Shown: positions 1 through 8,308, counted from the first letter of the stretch. The stretch: 64,000 nt of DNA from a virus (IMGVR_UViG_3300010399_000034:22807-86806), one strand, 5' to 3'. The notes: generated from the sequence alone by a model not told the origin. Made by a program: numbers and translations.

Positions 1-1
1 G

Positions 2-886
2 ACGAAGTACGTCTCGCTCTCCACGGATCAGAAGGTCGCGTATGCGATCTGGGCGCCGCTCGTCGTTCGCTTCTGGCGGCACCTCGGCTATACGCCGATC
101 GTCTTCGTGCACCATGGCGATTGGAGCGGGCGATTCGAAGACTTCGTTCTGGCAACGCTCGTCAAGACTCCCGGTGTTCGACTCGAGTATGTCCCGCGCA
201 CCGAGCCGCTCTCGGTCGGGAACACGATGCGTGTCGCGCGACTTGCCGCGGGCTCGCTAGCCGGCATTCAGCCCGACGACTTCATTATCACGGCCGACAT
301 CGACATGGCGCCGATCTCGCGCGCGTTCTTCGAACGCGACCCGGCGCAGATCTGGCTCTTGCGTGCGGACATGTACGGCGGGATTCCTGGCGCCGCAGGC
401 CTCTTACATGACAAGCAGCCGGCGTTGATCTGCGGACAGTTTCGGCTTCCGCTCTGCTACATCGGGATGCCTGCAATCGTCTGGCAGAAGATCATGCCGT
501 ACGCCGACGGCGATCCGATCCGCTCCATTCGCAACATCAACCACGGGCTCGGCTGGGATGCTCACGATCACGACGAGGCGTGTACGTCGGCGCGCTTGCT
601 TCTCTCGAGCTGGGGCGCGGGCCCGCTCGTCTGGCAGGAAGATGGGACGTGGAAGCAAGGCGCGCTGAACATCATCCCGAAGACCGACTGGCCCAAGGGG
701 ACGCCGATCGGGATGCTCCTCGGCGGACAAGCTCGCACGTACAAGGAGCTTGACCCTAGCATTGTAGACTGGCATATGAAGGAAGTCGGGCGCTGGGTTG
801 GAAGCGCCCTCTCTGTCTTCTGGCCGGAAGAGAAGGACTTCATCGACTCGTACTGGCCTGAAGCGTGTCGGCTCGCAGGGGTGTGA
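2..886 (+). CDS. Glycosyltransferase-like protein, 5' partial
   Basis: The frame is open from base 2 with no stop upstream, so the start lies outside the window; 294 residues are visible. An acidic Asp-Ile-Asp motif (residues about 99-101, context ITADIDMAP) follows a hydrophobic strand, as in the metal-binding DXD motif of GT-A glycosyltransferases. The fold resembles the protein at 48549-49400, which has a comparable QLDSDM motif. It leads a + strand run of SAM enzymes and a sugar-nucleotide epimerase, which fits a role in glycan tailoring. The GT assignment is inference from the motif and context. Confidence 0.55.
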   Translation, partial: TKYVSLSTDQKVAYAIWAPLVVRFWRHLGYTPIVFVHHGDWSGRFEDFVLATLVKTPGVRLEYVPRTEPLSVGNTMRVARLAAGSLAGIQPDDFIITADIDMAPISRAFFERDPAQIWLLRADMYGGIPGAAGLLHDKQPALICGQFRLPLCYIGMPAIVWQKIMPYADGDPIRSIRNINHGLGWDAHDHDEACTSARLLLSSWGAGPLVWQEDGTWKQGALNIIPKTDWPKGTPIGMLLGGQARTYKELDPSIVDWHMKEVGRWVGSALSVFWPEEKDFIDSYWPEACRLAGV

Positions 887-1230
887 TCGTGCGTCTTCTC
901 GGGTGGAGCTCGGTGCTTCTTGGATGCGTCTCGGTGCATCCATCGTTGCGCGTCGTCCCGGCGTTGGAGATCGACGATCCGACGTACGCGCAGGCGCAGC
1001 GCGGGTGTGTCGAAGCTCGTGCGCATGCTGCGGGTGACGAGGACGCGCTCTTCGAGGTTGATCGCATCTGCCAGACGGTGGAGGTCGGCTTCGCGTTCTT
1101 GCGCGAGCACCCAACGATGACGGCCGAGCGCGCGATCGATGAAGGCGTGCACGGTGTCGACGCCGAGGCCCTCAGTGCAGGCCTCGGCGCGTGGATGGAG
1201 CTCCAAGAGCTCGTGCGAGGCCTCCGATGA
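883..1230 (+). CDS. Small predicted lipoprotein
   Basis: GTG at 883 overlaps the upstream stop as GTGA, so this start is preferred over the GTG at 865. The protein is about 115 residues. Its N-terminus (MIVRLLGWSSVLLGC) is a short lipoprotein signal ending in an LLGC lipobox, so it is probably anchored in a membrane on the outer face. The rest is soluble with two further cysteines. Function unknown. It is translationally coupled to both neighbours. Confidence 0.7.
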   Translation: MIVRLLGWSSVLLGCVSVHPSLRVVPALEIDDPTYAQAQRGCVEARAHAAGDEDALFEVDRICQTVEVGFAFLREHPTMTAERAIDEGVHGVDAEALSAGLGAWMELQELVRGLR

Positions 1231-1886
1231 GAGAAGCAGTCTGGAACGCCTTCCAATGGCTTCAGACGGACGGCGCTTACCCGAACGGGCCGCAGCCTGC
1301 CGCGCTCTGCCACGTCTACCGCGCAGCGAACGAGGGTTGGCTGCCGAAGGACGTCGATGTCACACGCATCCTTGTTGTAGGGCCCGGGTCGCATCACGAA
1401 GTCGACCTCCTCGTCTCGAAGCTCGGGCAGACGGCGCGTGTGACTGTGCTGACTGCGTACGAGGGCGAAAGCTACGAAGGGTACGGGCACGTCAGCGACG
1501 ACGTTCACGACACGGATCTGCCCTCCGCGTATTTTGATCTGATCTTCAGCTCGAACGTCTTCGAGCACGTCTTCGCGCCGTACGTTGCGCTGATGGAGTG
1601 TCGGCGGCTTCTTCGCAAGGGCGGTTACTTCTACGCGATCGTGCCGACGTTCGACACGGCCGGCGGCGGCGTCACGCCGTGGCACATCTCCTGTCTCGCA
1701 GGAAAGCATTGGTCCGAGCTCCTCAACAAGACCGGCTTCGTCTGTGAGCGCATCGAACACGTCGGCGAAACGCTCGAAGGCGGCGCGCTCGAGATGTACT
1801 TCCACATCCGTGCTCGTGCTGTCGACCTTCAAGAGCCACACGCCGAAGTCATGCGCCGACTGATCGAAGCGAAGGAATCACGATGA
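1227..1886 (+). CDS. Class I SAM-dependent methyltransferase (1 of 4)
   Basis: 219 residues, starting at an ATGA overlap with the lipoprotein gene. A glycine-rich SAM loop (VVGPGSHHEV) follows the first strand; an acidic strand (DVHDTDLP) and the methyltransferase-11-like block YFDLIFSSNVFEHV, then RRLLRKGGYF, follow. This matches small-molecule or sugar methyltransferases. No DNA methylase catalytic motif (D/N-P-P-Y) is present. It is first of four adjacent methyltransferases; the substrate is not visible. Confidence 0.8.
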   Translation: MREAVWNAFQWLQTDGAYPNGPQPAALCHVYRAANEGWLPKDVDVTRILVVGPGSHHEVDLLVSKLGQTARVTVLTAYEGESYEGYGHVSDDVHDTDLPSAYFDLIFSSNVFEHVFAPYVALMECRRLLRKGGYFYAIVPTFDTAGGGVTPWHISCLAGKHWSELLNKTGFVCERIEHVGETLEGGALEMYFHIRARAVDLQEPHAEVMRRLIEAKESR

Positions 1887-2590
1887 ACATTGACAAGGCT
1901 CGTTCGTTCTGGAAGGTCGCGCGCGACTTCCCGCCCGAGAAGGAGACCGTCTATCCCGCACACGCGAAGGCGCACCACTTCGACGAGCAGGCGAAAGGAC
2001 GCGTGCTCGAGTACGGCTGCGGCGGTGGGAGCGACACGATCTCGCTGCTTAGGCGTGGTGCCGAAGTCTTCTTCGTCGACATCGTCTCGGAGAACGTAGC
2101 GACGACGCGCGAGCGCGTGACGCAGTGGTGCCGTGATCAAAAGGGCGTTGCCCCCGAAGGGCGCGCTGTGGCCGCCGGCTGCATCCTCGAGCGCTCCGAA
2201 GACCTTCCGTTCGAAGAGGCGTGCTTCGATTCGGTCAACTGCCACGGCGTGCTGCACCACATTCCAGTCACGACGATGTTCGATGTGATCCAGGAAATGC
2301 TCCGCGTGCTCAAGCCGGGCGGGCATCTCTACGCGATGCTCTATACCGAACATCTCTGGAAGAAGTGCTGGCCGACGATGGAGGGGCTGATCAACCAACG
2401 CAGGTGGGCCGACGATCGCGCCTTCGGCTACATGACCGACGGCGGCAACGATTCGGACTGGTGCATCGCGCGGTCGTACACTGAAGCGGAAGGCCGCGAG
2501 CTCTTCGAGGAGCTCGGCTTCGAGTTCGTAGAGGCGACCGAGTACAACGACGCCGATTTTCGGACCTTCGTCTTGAGGAAGCCGCTGTGA
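1883..2590 (+). CDS. Class I SAM-dependent methyltransferase (2 of 4)
   Basis: 235 residues, ATGA-coupled to the previous gene. Motif I is VLEYGCGGGSDTISLL, followed by FFVDIVSENV (acidic ribose-binding position) and the post-motif block FDSVNCHGVLHHIP with MLRVLKPGGHLY. This is a canonical ubiE/Methyltransf_11-type domain filling the whole protein. C-terminal segments differ from the three neighbours, so the four probably act on different positions or substrates. Inferred to be part of the tailoring island. Confidence 0.85.
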   Translation: MNIDKARSFWKVARDFPPEKETVYPAHAKAHHFDEQAKGRVLEYGCGGGSDTISLLRRGAEVFFVDIVSENVATTRERVTQWCRDQKGVAPEGRAVAAGCILERSEDLPFEEACFDSVNCHGVLHHIPVTTMFDVIQEMLRVLKPGGHLYAMLYTEHLWKKCWPTMEGLINQRRWADDRAFGYMTDGGNDSDWCIARSYTEAEGRELFEELGFEFVEATEYNDADFRTFVLRKPL

Positions 2591-3264
2591 CAGATGAACG
2601 AACGAAGGTCGATCACGACGTTCAGGCCTGGTACGCCGATCCGTCGCGTTGGGCGCCGCAGGGCAAGAGCTACGAATGGCCGGATCGCGTGCTCCTCGCC
2701 GACGGCGAACAACAAGGCGCGTTGGTGCACAACAAGGACGTGCTCAATCTCGGCTGCTTCTATCCCGAGGACGAGCTTTACTTCGGGCATACCGCTCGGA
2801 CGTGGACGGCGATCGACTTCGTGCCAGACGTGATCGCGCTCTGTCTCTCACGCTTCGAGTGGACGAAGAATGTCAGCTTTCTCGTCGCCGACATGCGGGC
2901 GCTTCCGTTCGCCGACGCGTCCTTCGACGTGGTGACCGACTTCTCGTCGGGCGATCATCTTCTTCGCGAGGACTGGCACAAGGTCATCACCGAAGCGCAT
3001 CGTGTCCTTCGTCCCGCCGGGCACTTTCTCGTCTGCTACGCCAACCGTGCGGCCTTTGAAGCGCTCGGGCCGTACTGGAAAGAGTGTGGCGACCGCCCCG
3101 GGGACTACGGCTACGTTCGGACGGATACGAAAGAGGCCATGCAGCAGATGCTCGAGGAGCGCGGCTTCATGGTGATCAAGCACTCGCACGACAACGTCGG
3201 ACAGCTCCGTTCGGGGATGTTGGCGGTGAAGCGCTCGCCAGCGCGTACGTCCAGTCGCCCGTAG
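2587..3264 (+). CDS. Class I SAM-dependent methyltransferase (3 of 4)
   Basis: 225 residues, starting at GTG overlapping the previous stop (GTGA). SAM loop VLNLGCFYPEDEL, acidic strand TAIDFVPDVI, then SFDVVTDFSSGDHL and HRVLRPAGHFL. The N-terminus (about 50 residues before motif I) contains DVQAWYADPSRW, often seen before the SAM domain in sugar or lipid methyltransferases. Ends with a basic tail. Substrate unknown. Confidence 0.82.
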   Translation: MTDERTKVDHDVQAWYADPSRWAPQGKSYEWPDRVLLADGEQQGALVHNKDVLNLGCFYPEDELYFGHTARTWTAIDFVPDVIALCLSRFEWTKNVSFLVADMRALPFADASFDVVTDFSSGDHLLREDWHKVITEAHRVLRPAGHFLVCYANRAAFEALGPYWKECGDRPGDYGYVRTDTKEAMQQMLEERGFMVIKHSHDNVGQLRSGMLAVKRSPARTSSRP

Positions 3265-3295
3265 TGCAGTGCTAGACTGCAAGTCGAGGTGAGCA

Positions 3296-4051
3296 ATGCC
3301 GAGTGAAGCGAACGACGAACGGATTTGGTGGGATGCGGCCGCGGTCGACATTCAATCCGCGAAGGGCAAGATCGCAGCGGACGAGTCAGCGTGGAGCGGC
3401 GAGCTCCTCGAGCGTTGCCTCGAGCAGATCATACCGACACTCGATGCTCACTGCGATCGGGCGAAGCCGGCGTGCGTCCTCGATCTCGGCTGCGGCATAG
3501 GGCGGCTCACGATTCCGATCTCGCAACGACGGCTCAACTGGACGCTGCACGGCGTGGACATCTCGTGGAACATGATCGAGCTTGCCTACAAGCTCGACGC
3601 CCACATTCAATGGAGCACGTGCAACGGACGAACGCTGCCGTACGACGAAGCAGCATTCGATGCCGTGTACTCGATGATCACACTTCAGCACCTCCCGCGC
3701 GAAGCGCAGCGTGGCTACATCCATGAAGTCGCGCGTGTGCTTCTTCCAGGAGGCGTCTTTCGCTTCCAGGTGCTTGAAGGAACGGCTGAGTCGTTCATGT
3801 GGAACGAACTAGACGAGGCGTATCTTCATGCGTCGTGTGCGGCGACAGGGTTGAAGATCACTGCGCTCAATCGCGTCGCACCGCTTTCGGGCGGCGATGC
3901 GAAGGTGCTCTGGGTGACCGCGGTGAAGCGTGACGCCACTCCGCCGGCGGCCGAGGAGCTCACGCCTGCCGAGGTGCCTTCGAAGAAGCCGAAGGCGGCC
4001 ACCAAGAAGGACGTGAAGAAGACGACAACCAAGCGCGGGAGGAAGTCATGA
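3296..4051 (+). CDS. Class I SAM-dependent methyltransferase with Lys-rich tail (4 of 4)
   Basis: 251 residues. Motif I VLDLGCGIGRLTIPI and HGVDISWNMI are textbook SAM-binding motifs, followed by FDAVYSMITLQHLP. The last 35 or so residues are Lys/Thr-rich (KKPKAATKKDVKKTTTKR), a histone-like tail that may bind nucleic acid or another polyanion. Unlike the other methyltransferases it is not overlapped by its upstream gene: 31 bases precede it, holding a motif shared with two other places (3264-3285). Confidence 0.85.
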   Translation: MPSEANDERIWWDAAAVDIQSAKGKIAADESAWSGELLERCLEQIIPTLDAHCDRAKPACVLDLGCGIGRLTIPISQRRLNWTLHGVDISWNMIELAYKLDAHIQWSTCNGRTLPYDEAAFDAVYSMITLQHLPREAQRGYIHEVARVLLPGGVFRFQVLEGTAESFMWNELDEAYLHASCAATGLKITALNRVAPLSGGDAKVLWVTAVKRDATPPAAEELTPAEVPSKKPKAATKKDVKKTTTKRGRKS

Positions 4052-4167
4052 ATCTCGACCTGAAACAGCCAGCGAGTTTCCTTCTGTGGAGCGTTGCGGT
4101 GTTGGTGTTCGCTGTGATCGCACGTCTGGGGTGGGAGCTTGGTGGTCGGCTCTGGACGATCTTCTGA
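4048..4167 (+). CDS. 39-residue single-span membrane peptide
   Basis: ATGA overlap with the methyltransferase upstream and a 1-base overlap (TGATG) with the radical SAM gene downstream mark this as a real coding unit despite its size. After a polar N-terminus (MNLDLKQPAS) one hydrophobic segment (FLLWSVAVLVFAVIARLGW) spans most of the protein. It may anchor or regulate a partner enzyme; function unknown. Confidence 0.65.
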   Translation: MNLDLKQPASFLLWSVAVLVFAVIARLGWELGGRLWTIF

Positions 4168-5231
4168 TGCGCACGCAGATCACACACCTGAAGCTCGCGC
4201 GCTATCCGGAGCTCCTCGCCGGGCCCGTGCGTCCAATACATTGGGACGTCGACCCGAGCTCGGTGTGCGATCATCGCTGCCGCGGATGCCCGTACATCTT
4301 CGACGGGCCTATCGATCCGATGCTCGGTGTCGTTCGTCCCGAGTCGCACGTTGCGCGTCGTACGCTACTCGAGCTCGCGACCTTCTTGCGCTTCCTCGAC
4401 CAGGCGGTCGAGAACGGTTGTAAGGCCATCACGTTCGTCGGCGGAGGCGAGCCGACGATCCATCCTGACTTCACGCGCATGATGCAGGCTGCAACGGAAC
4501 GCGGTGTGAAGTTCGGGGTCATCACGCACCTCGGGCGCAAGTACAGTCCGGACTTCTTCAAAGCACTCGCGCACGCGACGTGGGTGCGCGTCAGCGTGAA
4601 CGCGGGGACGCCGGACACGTACCAGCGCCATCAGGGCAAGGACCACTTCACGCAGGCGATCGACAACATGGAGACGGCGGCCGAGCACGGGACGCGCGTC
4701 GGCATGTCGTTCTTGATCACGAACGACAACTACGAAGAGATCGTGCTCGCAGCGGCGCATACCAAGGCCGTCGGCGGCCACTTCATTCAGTACAAGCCGA
4801 TCATCGAGCTCGAGCTCGGTAAGGCCTACGAGGGCATCGAAGAGGCGATCGCGAAGCGGCTCGAGGCCGCTCGTGGTCTCGTCGAAGACGGCTTCCAGGT
4901 CATCGATCAGTGGTCCTCGCGCTTCGAGGAGCTCCGTCGCCACGAGCGTGGCGAGTTCAAGGGGCTGTGTCACGTCCCACGTTTCAATCCGAAGCTCGGC
5001 GCCAACGGCATCGTCTACACGTGCTGCGAGCTCGCATACTCCGAAGAGGGCGCGATCGGCTCCATCTACGACGAGCCGCTAGTCGACATCCTCGAGCGCG
5101 CTGGTAAGAAGTGTATGGAGATGAGCAAGTGCCCGCACTGTTGGGACAAGCCTCTCAACACGCTGATCAACGAAGGTCGCCTCGGCGAGGCGCAGGTCCC
5201 GCCCGAGAGCATCGACAAGGAGTTCGTGTGA
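4167..5231 (+). CDS. Radical SAM protein with C-terminal cysteine cluster
   Basis: 354 residues from the ATG that overlaps the upstream stop. The radical SAM motif CxxxCxxC is Cys34, Cys38, Cys41 (CDHRCRGC), binding the [4Fe-4S] cluster that cleaves SAM; the GGGEP motif follows. The C-terminus has further cysteines (CHVPRF, YTCCEL, KCMEMSKCPHCW) typical of SPASM/twitch auxiliary-cluster domains, which act in peptide or sugar modification. The neighbours suggest sugar or nucleoside tailoring. The family is confident, the reaction unknown. Confidence 0.88.
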   Translation: MRTQITHLKLARYPELLAGPVRPIHWDVDPSSVCDHRCRGCPYIFDGPIDPMLGVVRPESHVARRTLLELATFLRFLDQAVENGCKAITFVGGGEPTIHPDFTRMMQAATERGVKFGVITHLGRKYSPDFFKALAHATWVRVSVNAGTPDTYQRHQGKDHFTQAIDNMETAAEHGTRVGMSFLITNDNYEEIVLAAAHTKAVGGHFIQYKPIIELELGKAYEGIEEAIAKRLEAARGLVEDGFQVIDQWSSRFEELRRHERGEFKGLCHVPRFNPKLGANGIVYTCCELAYSEEGAIGSIYDEPLVDILERAGKKCMEMSKCPHCWDKPLNTLINEGRLGEAQVPPESIDKEFV

Positions 5232-5509
5232 GCCGGCCGACTATCAGTGATTCGGAATACTGGGCGGCTGTAAAGGCCGTTCCGCCACCAATCGGAACGC
5301 AGTGGGAGTCCGATCCTTCTGCGTCGAGCGATCGACTGCGCTTGTTTCGCAACCAAGGCGGTGAGATTTGCGTCGTCTATCCCGACGGTGTGTGGGCTGT
5401 TGACGAACGTGGCGGCTACAACTTCTGTGCGCGTGGCCGAGAGGTCGATCTACACTCTGCGATGCGTCGTGCATTGCGTGTCGCGGAAGCGCTTGGTTGG
5501 TTCGAATGA
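5228..5509 (+). CDS. Hypothetical protein, 93 residues
   Basis: GTG start overlaps the radical SAM stop (GTGA). No family recognised. It is a compact, mostly soluble protein with two cysteines (EICVVY, NFCARG), between a radical SAM gene and the epimerase and coupled to both. Confidence 0.6.
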   Translation: MSRPTISDSEYWAAVKAVPPPIGTQWESDPSASSDRLRLFRNQGGEICVVYPDGVWAVDERGGYNFCARGREVDLHSAMRRALRVAEALGWFE

Positions 5510-6612
5510 AGCGCGTCCTCGTCATCCTCGGCACGCGTCCCGAAGCGATCAAGCTCTGGCCGGTGATCAATACGCTCCGCTCGCGCGATCTCGACGTGCG
5601 TGTTGCCTCGACGAATCAGCAGCCGGATCTTCTTCAGCCGATCCTCGACGAGCTCGGCATTGATGAGGAGTACGCGCCATTGCCCGCGTTCGAATCGGCG
5701 CTCGAAGGAAAGCCACTCGATGCGCGACTCGGTGCGTGGATCACCTGGCTCGGCGAGATCGTGCGCATCGCTCGCCCAGATCTTGTCATCGTCCAGGGCG
5801 ACACCACGACCGCGCTCGCAGGTGCGCTCGCTGCCTTCTACAACCAAGTGCCGATCGCGCACGTCGAGGCCGGCCTACGCACGTACGACCTGACGAGTCC
5901 GTTCCCGGAAGAGGCGAATCGGCAGATGATCGCGCGGCTCGCAACGCTGCACTTCGCTCCGACCAAGGCAGCTCGTGCGGCGCTTCGAATGGAGCTTCGA
6001 GACGGTTGGCGCTCCATGGTCGAAGCGGACGCAGACAAGCCCACACGCGGCATCTTCCTCGTCGGCAACACCTCGGTCGACGCGCTGCACATGGCAATGA
6101 AGCTTCCTGGGTTGTCGCACGAGCTGCCGCCCGCAGACATCCTCGTGACCTTCCATCGACGCGAGTCGTGGCCGGAAGCGAAGCAGGTCGTCCACGCGGT
6201 AGACGAGCTCGCGAAGAGCGGACGCAAGGTCACTTGGGTGCTTCACAAGAACGTCGTCGGCGACATTGCAATGCAGGAGGCGCGACACATGCGCCTTGTT
6301 CCGGCGCTCCCCTATGGCGCCTTCGTCGATCAGCTCCTCAACGCCAAGCTCGTGATCACCGACTCGGGTGGCGTTGTCGAGGAAGCCGTCACGATCGGCG
6401 TTCCGACGATCATGCTTCGCAATGCCACGGAGCGTAGCGAAGCGCTCGATGCTGGCGCGGATATCCTAGGTCTCGATGAGCTCCACCTGCTCGAACGTGC
6501 TGTCGATGCGCAGCTCACGCGCGGCCGCAATCCATCCGACGTCTTCGGCGACGGCAAAACCGCAGAACGCATTGCCGATCGCGTCTGCGACTTCCTGCGT
6601 GCGAAACGCTGA
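5506..6612 (+). CDS. wecB: UDP-N-acetylglucosamine 2-epimerase (non-hydrolysing)
   Basis: 368 residues from the ATG overlapping the upstream stop, the usual length for WecB. It interconverts UDP-GlcNAc and UDP-ManNAc in the cytoplasm. Visible family signatures: GTRPEAIKLWPVI at the N-terminus, VQGDTTTAL (catalytic Asp), HVEAGLRT (Glu), FPEEANRQM (Glu, Arg), VTFHRRESW (catalytic His) and TDSGGVVEEA near the C-terminus. All key residues are intact. In a phage it could feed glycosylation of virion, DNA or host surface; the adjacent glycosyltransferase-like gene agrees. Confidence 0.92.
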   Translation: MKRVLVILGTRPEAIKLWPVINTLRSRDLDVRVASTNQQPDLLQPILDELGIDEEYAPLPAFESALEGKPLDARLGAWITWLGEIVRIARPDLVIVQGDTTTALAGALAAFYNQVPIAHVEAGLRTYDLTSPFPEEANRQMIARLATLHFAPTKAARAALRMELRDGWRSMVEADADKPTRGIFLVGNTSVDALHMAMKLPGLSHELPPADILVTFHRRESWPEAKQVVHAVDELAKSGRKVTWVLHKNVVGDIAMQEARHMRLVPALPYGAFVDQLLNAKLVITDSGGVVEEAVTIGVPTIMLRNATERSEALDAGADILGLDELHLLERAVDAQLTRGRNPSDVFGDGKTAERIADRVCDFLRAKR

Positions 6613-6965
6613 TGATCAACACGCTCAAGTTCCCCGACGGAACCGAGGTCGCGCTCTCGGATTGGAAGGAGGCTCCGCCTGTCTGGAGTACGCTCTACGC
6701 GCCGTGGGTCGAGTACGAGGACGGCCGCGTGCTGATCACGCCCGGCGGCTCCACGTCGTACTGCGATGGACAGCAAACCAGCAAGGGTTTCATCGGCGAC
6801 TGTTCTCCGGAGGAATACGCTGTGTGGGCGAATCTTTCAGGGCGCGACCTCTGGCGCTTCTCCTGCTTCGTACGCGAATACGCTGGTCGTAGTGGATGCC
6901 GGCGGAGACGAACGCCGCAGTGGGTACGCCTCGTCGCCTTCATCATCGAGCACAACCCACAATGA
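6612..6965 (+). CDS. Hypothetical protein, paralogue of the one at 7180-7506
   Basis: 117 residues, TGATG-coupled to wecB. It shares a pattern with the 108-residue protein two genes downstream: DGTxVxLxDW near the N-terminus, a central GxLIxPG, a central W and a C-terminal basic stretch before a QW pair. The shared pattern argues for gene duplication with one gene inserted between. Function unknown. Confidence 0.6.
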   Translation: MINTLKFPDGTEVALSDWKEAPPVWSTLYAPWVEYEDGRVLITPGGSTSYCDGQQTSKGFIGDCSPEEYAVWANLSGRDLWRFSCFVREYAGRSGCRRRRTPQWVRLVAFIIEHNPQ

Positions 6966-7186
6966 AGAAGCTGACAGTTGACATGCTCGACGTGCTTACG
7001 AGCATCGTCGCTGCTGAAGCCCACGGCCGCACGGTGTGGATGCATGGCTCTGCGGTTGCAGCATTGCAGAAGCGTGGCTTGATCGAGCTAGCGAATCATA
7101 ACGGCGTGTTGCACTGGGCGATCACGACGGCTGGACGAGAAGCGTTGAAGACGGGCAATGACGGAGCGAGGGGCCGACGATGCTAA
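6962..7186 (+). CDS. Small winged-helix-like protein
   Basis: 74 residues, ATGA-coupled to the previous gene. The pattern MLDVLTSIVAAEAHG, then AVAALQKRGLIEL, then ITTAGREAL is that of a small winged helix (recognition helix, KRGLIE, beta wing, TxxGREAL), common in phage genomes. Probably DNA-binding or a relic of such a fold. Overlaps the next gene by 7 bases. Confidence 0.6.
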   Translation: MKKLTVDMLDVLTSIVAAEAHGRTVWMHGSAVAALQKRGLIELANHNGVLHWAITTAGREALKTGNDGARGRRC

Positions 7187-7506
7187 TCCGCGACCAAGGC
7201 GGTCGACAGCGTGAACTCGGCGAGAGCGATCCGATTCGCCTTACAGACGGGACGAGCGTTCGGCTCTGCGACTGGGCGCATCTTCCGCTCTTCCCTGGCG
7301 TCTACGAGAACCACGACGAAGGTGGGCTGCTGATCTATCCAGGACCCGGCCACCTCGGCATGTTCACTGAAACGGAGTGGGCTGAGAAGATGAACCGTCC
7401 GCTCTGGGCGATTCAGCGGATGGTCGACGCGTACCAGTCGCGTCGAGCTCGGGGCTTGCCGGCCCTGACGCAGTGGCGACAGCTCACTCGACGGAGGCGG
7501 CGGTGA
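7180..7506 (+). CDS. Hypothetical protein, paralogue of the one at 6612-6965
   Basis: 108 residues. It begins with about 20 extra residues, then TDGTSVRLCDW, GGLLIYPGPG and TQWRQLTRRRRR, matching the order of conserved blocks in the 117-residue paralogue. Ends in a basic RRRRR tail that overlaps the next gene (GTGA). No known domain recognised. Confidence 0.6.
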   Translation: MLIRDQGGRQRELGESDPIRLTDGTSVRLCDWAHLPLFPGVYENHDEGGLLIYPGPGHLGMFTETEWAEKMNRPLWAIQRMVDAYQSRRARGLPALTQWRQLTRRRRR

Positions 7507-7901
7507 AAGACTATCAATGCGTCTACGACGTCAGCTTCAAGCTCTGGCACCTCACGCAGCGACAAGCCGATCCGCCGAGTAAGACCGAACCGTGGTGCTG
7601 GACGAGCTGCTACGTTGTGGCGATCCCGAAGCACGGCTACGAGAAGCGCCGGCCGACGTGCGAAGAGTGCCTTGGCCACGTCACGAAGTTCGAACGCACC
7701 GGCGAAGCGGGCAAGACGCCAGAGCAGATCAATCGAGAGAACGGCCTCGGCTTCCAGGGCGCCAAGCAGTACAAGATGGTGCCACCAGGCGAGCTCGCGT
7801 CAGTTGCTTCGGAGCTATGGCTTGGGGGTGTAGAAGATCAGCTCGACGCGCTCTTCGTTGGCCGCACGAGTCGACGTGCTAGACTTGCAAGACGGCGATG
7901 A
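7503..7901 (+). CDS. Hypothetical protein with cysteine pairs
   Basis: 132 residues from a GTGA-coupled GTG. Cysteines occur as CVYD, CWTSC and CEEC, enough for one zinc site. C-terminus basic (RRARLARRR). The codons at 7811-7829 contain a 19-base sequence found almost unchanged in two other places (see repeats). Function unknown. Confidence 0.55.
   Translation: MKDYQCVYDVSFKLWHLTQRQADPPSKTEPWCWTSCYVVAIPKHGYEKRRPTCEECLGHVTKFERTGEAGKTPEQINRENGLGFQGAKQYKMVPPGELASVASELWLGGVEDQLDALFVGRTSRRARLARRR
7811..7829 (+). repeat. Copy 1 of 19-base repeat GGAGCTATGGCTTTGGGGG
   Basis: GGAGCTATGGCTTGGGGGT, one base shorter than the other copies at 10751-10769 (- strand) and 30968-30986 (+ strand). Here it lies within a coding region in a frame different from any use elsewhere. 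Confidence 0.6.
7876..7893 (+). repeat. Copy of GTGCTAGACTTGCAAGAC motif
   Basis: 18 bases just before the ATG at 7898. Related copies: 3264-3285 (GTGCTAGACTGCAAGTC, before the fourth methyltransferase) and 30987-31004 (reverse strand, GCGCTAGTCTTGCAAGAC). The core GTCTTGCAAGAC is palindromic in the last copy. Possible promoter or operator. Confidence 0.45.
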
Positions 7902-8308
7902 TTCTGTTCGATCAACGCGACGGTATGTTGACGCTGACCTTCCCGAGCCGGCTTCGGCATGACGAGTTCAAGATCGGTCTTCAGCGGCTCATGGAGACCT
8001 GCAATGACGTCGACCTCCAAGGTGGTAAGCTCGTCATCATCGCCGATGTCCGTGTTGCAGAGGTGCCTAGTGCGACCGAACGTCGGCTCGTTGGCGAAGC
8101 GATCCGTGCAAACGACAACTGCCTGCGGCGGATCCTTTGCGGCTGGGCGGTCGTTACCGACTCGCTCCTGCATCGCGGCGTGATCACGGCCATCAGCTGG
8201 ATCTCGCCATCGCCCTGTCCGCTCAGTACGTTCTCATCCGTCTCGCGAGCAGAGGCCTGGGCACAGCGTCAACTCTCCGGCGTCGGCTCCTCGTCATCGT
8301 CGTCCTGA
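7898..8308 (+). CDS. STAS/SEC14-like domain protein
   Basis: 136 residues. The pattern of a short beta hairpin (MLTLTFPSRL), a helix, a strand KLVIIADVR, a helix with ATERRLVGEA, then CGWAVVTDSLLHRGVITAI and FSSVSRAEAWAQRQL resembles single-domain STAS/SEC14-like proteins known from myxobacteria and relatives. The very C-terminus (SGVGSSSSSS) is the antisense product of the acidic tail of the convergent gene, as the two genes overlap by 40 bases. The upstream 20 bases carry the repeated GTGCTAGACTTGCAAGAC motif rather than a clear ribosome site. Confidence 0.55.
   Translation: MILFDQRDGMLTLTFPSRLRHDEFKIGLQRLMETCNDVDLQGGKLVIIADVRVAEVPSATERRLVGEAIRANDNCLRRILCGWAVVTDSLLHRGVITAISWISPSPCPLSTFSSVSRAEAWAQRQLSGVGSSSSSS

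Noticed and set aside
840-1841. Long reading frame on the - strand
   Set aside because: It lies opposite the methyltransferase gene and is Arg/Ser-rich; the + strand genes have motifs and coupling.
1227-4051. DNA methylase function for the four methyltransferases
   Set aside because: None has an N/D-P-P-Y/F/W motif or target-recognition domain; only the gene at 47532-48380 does.
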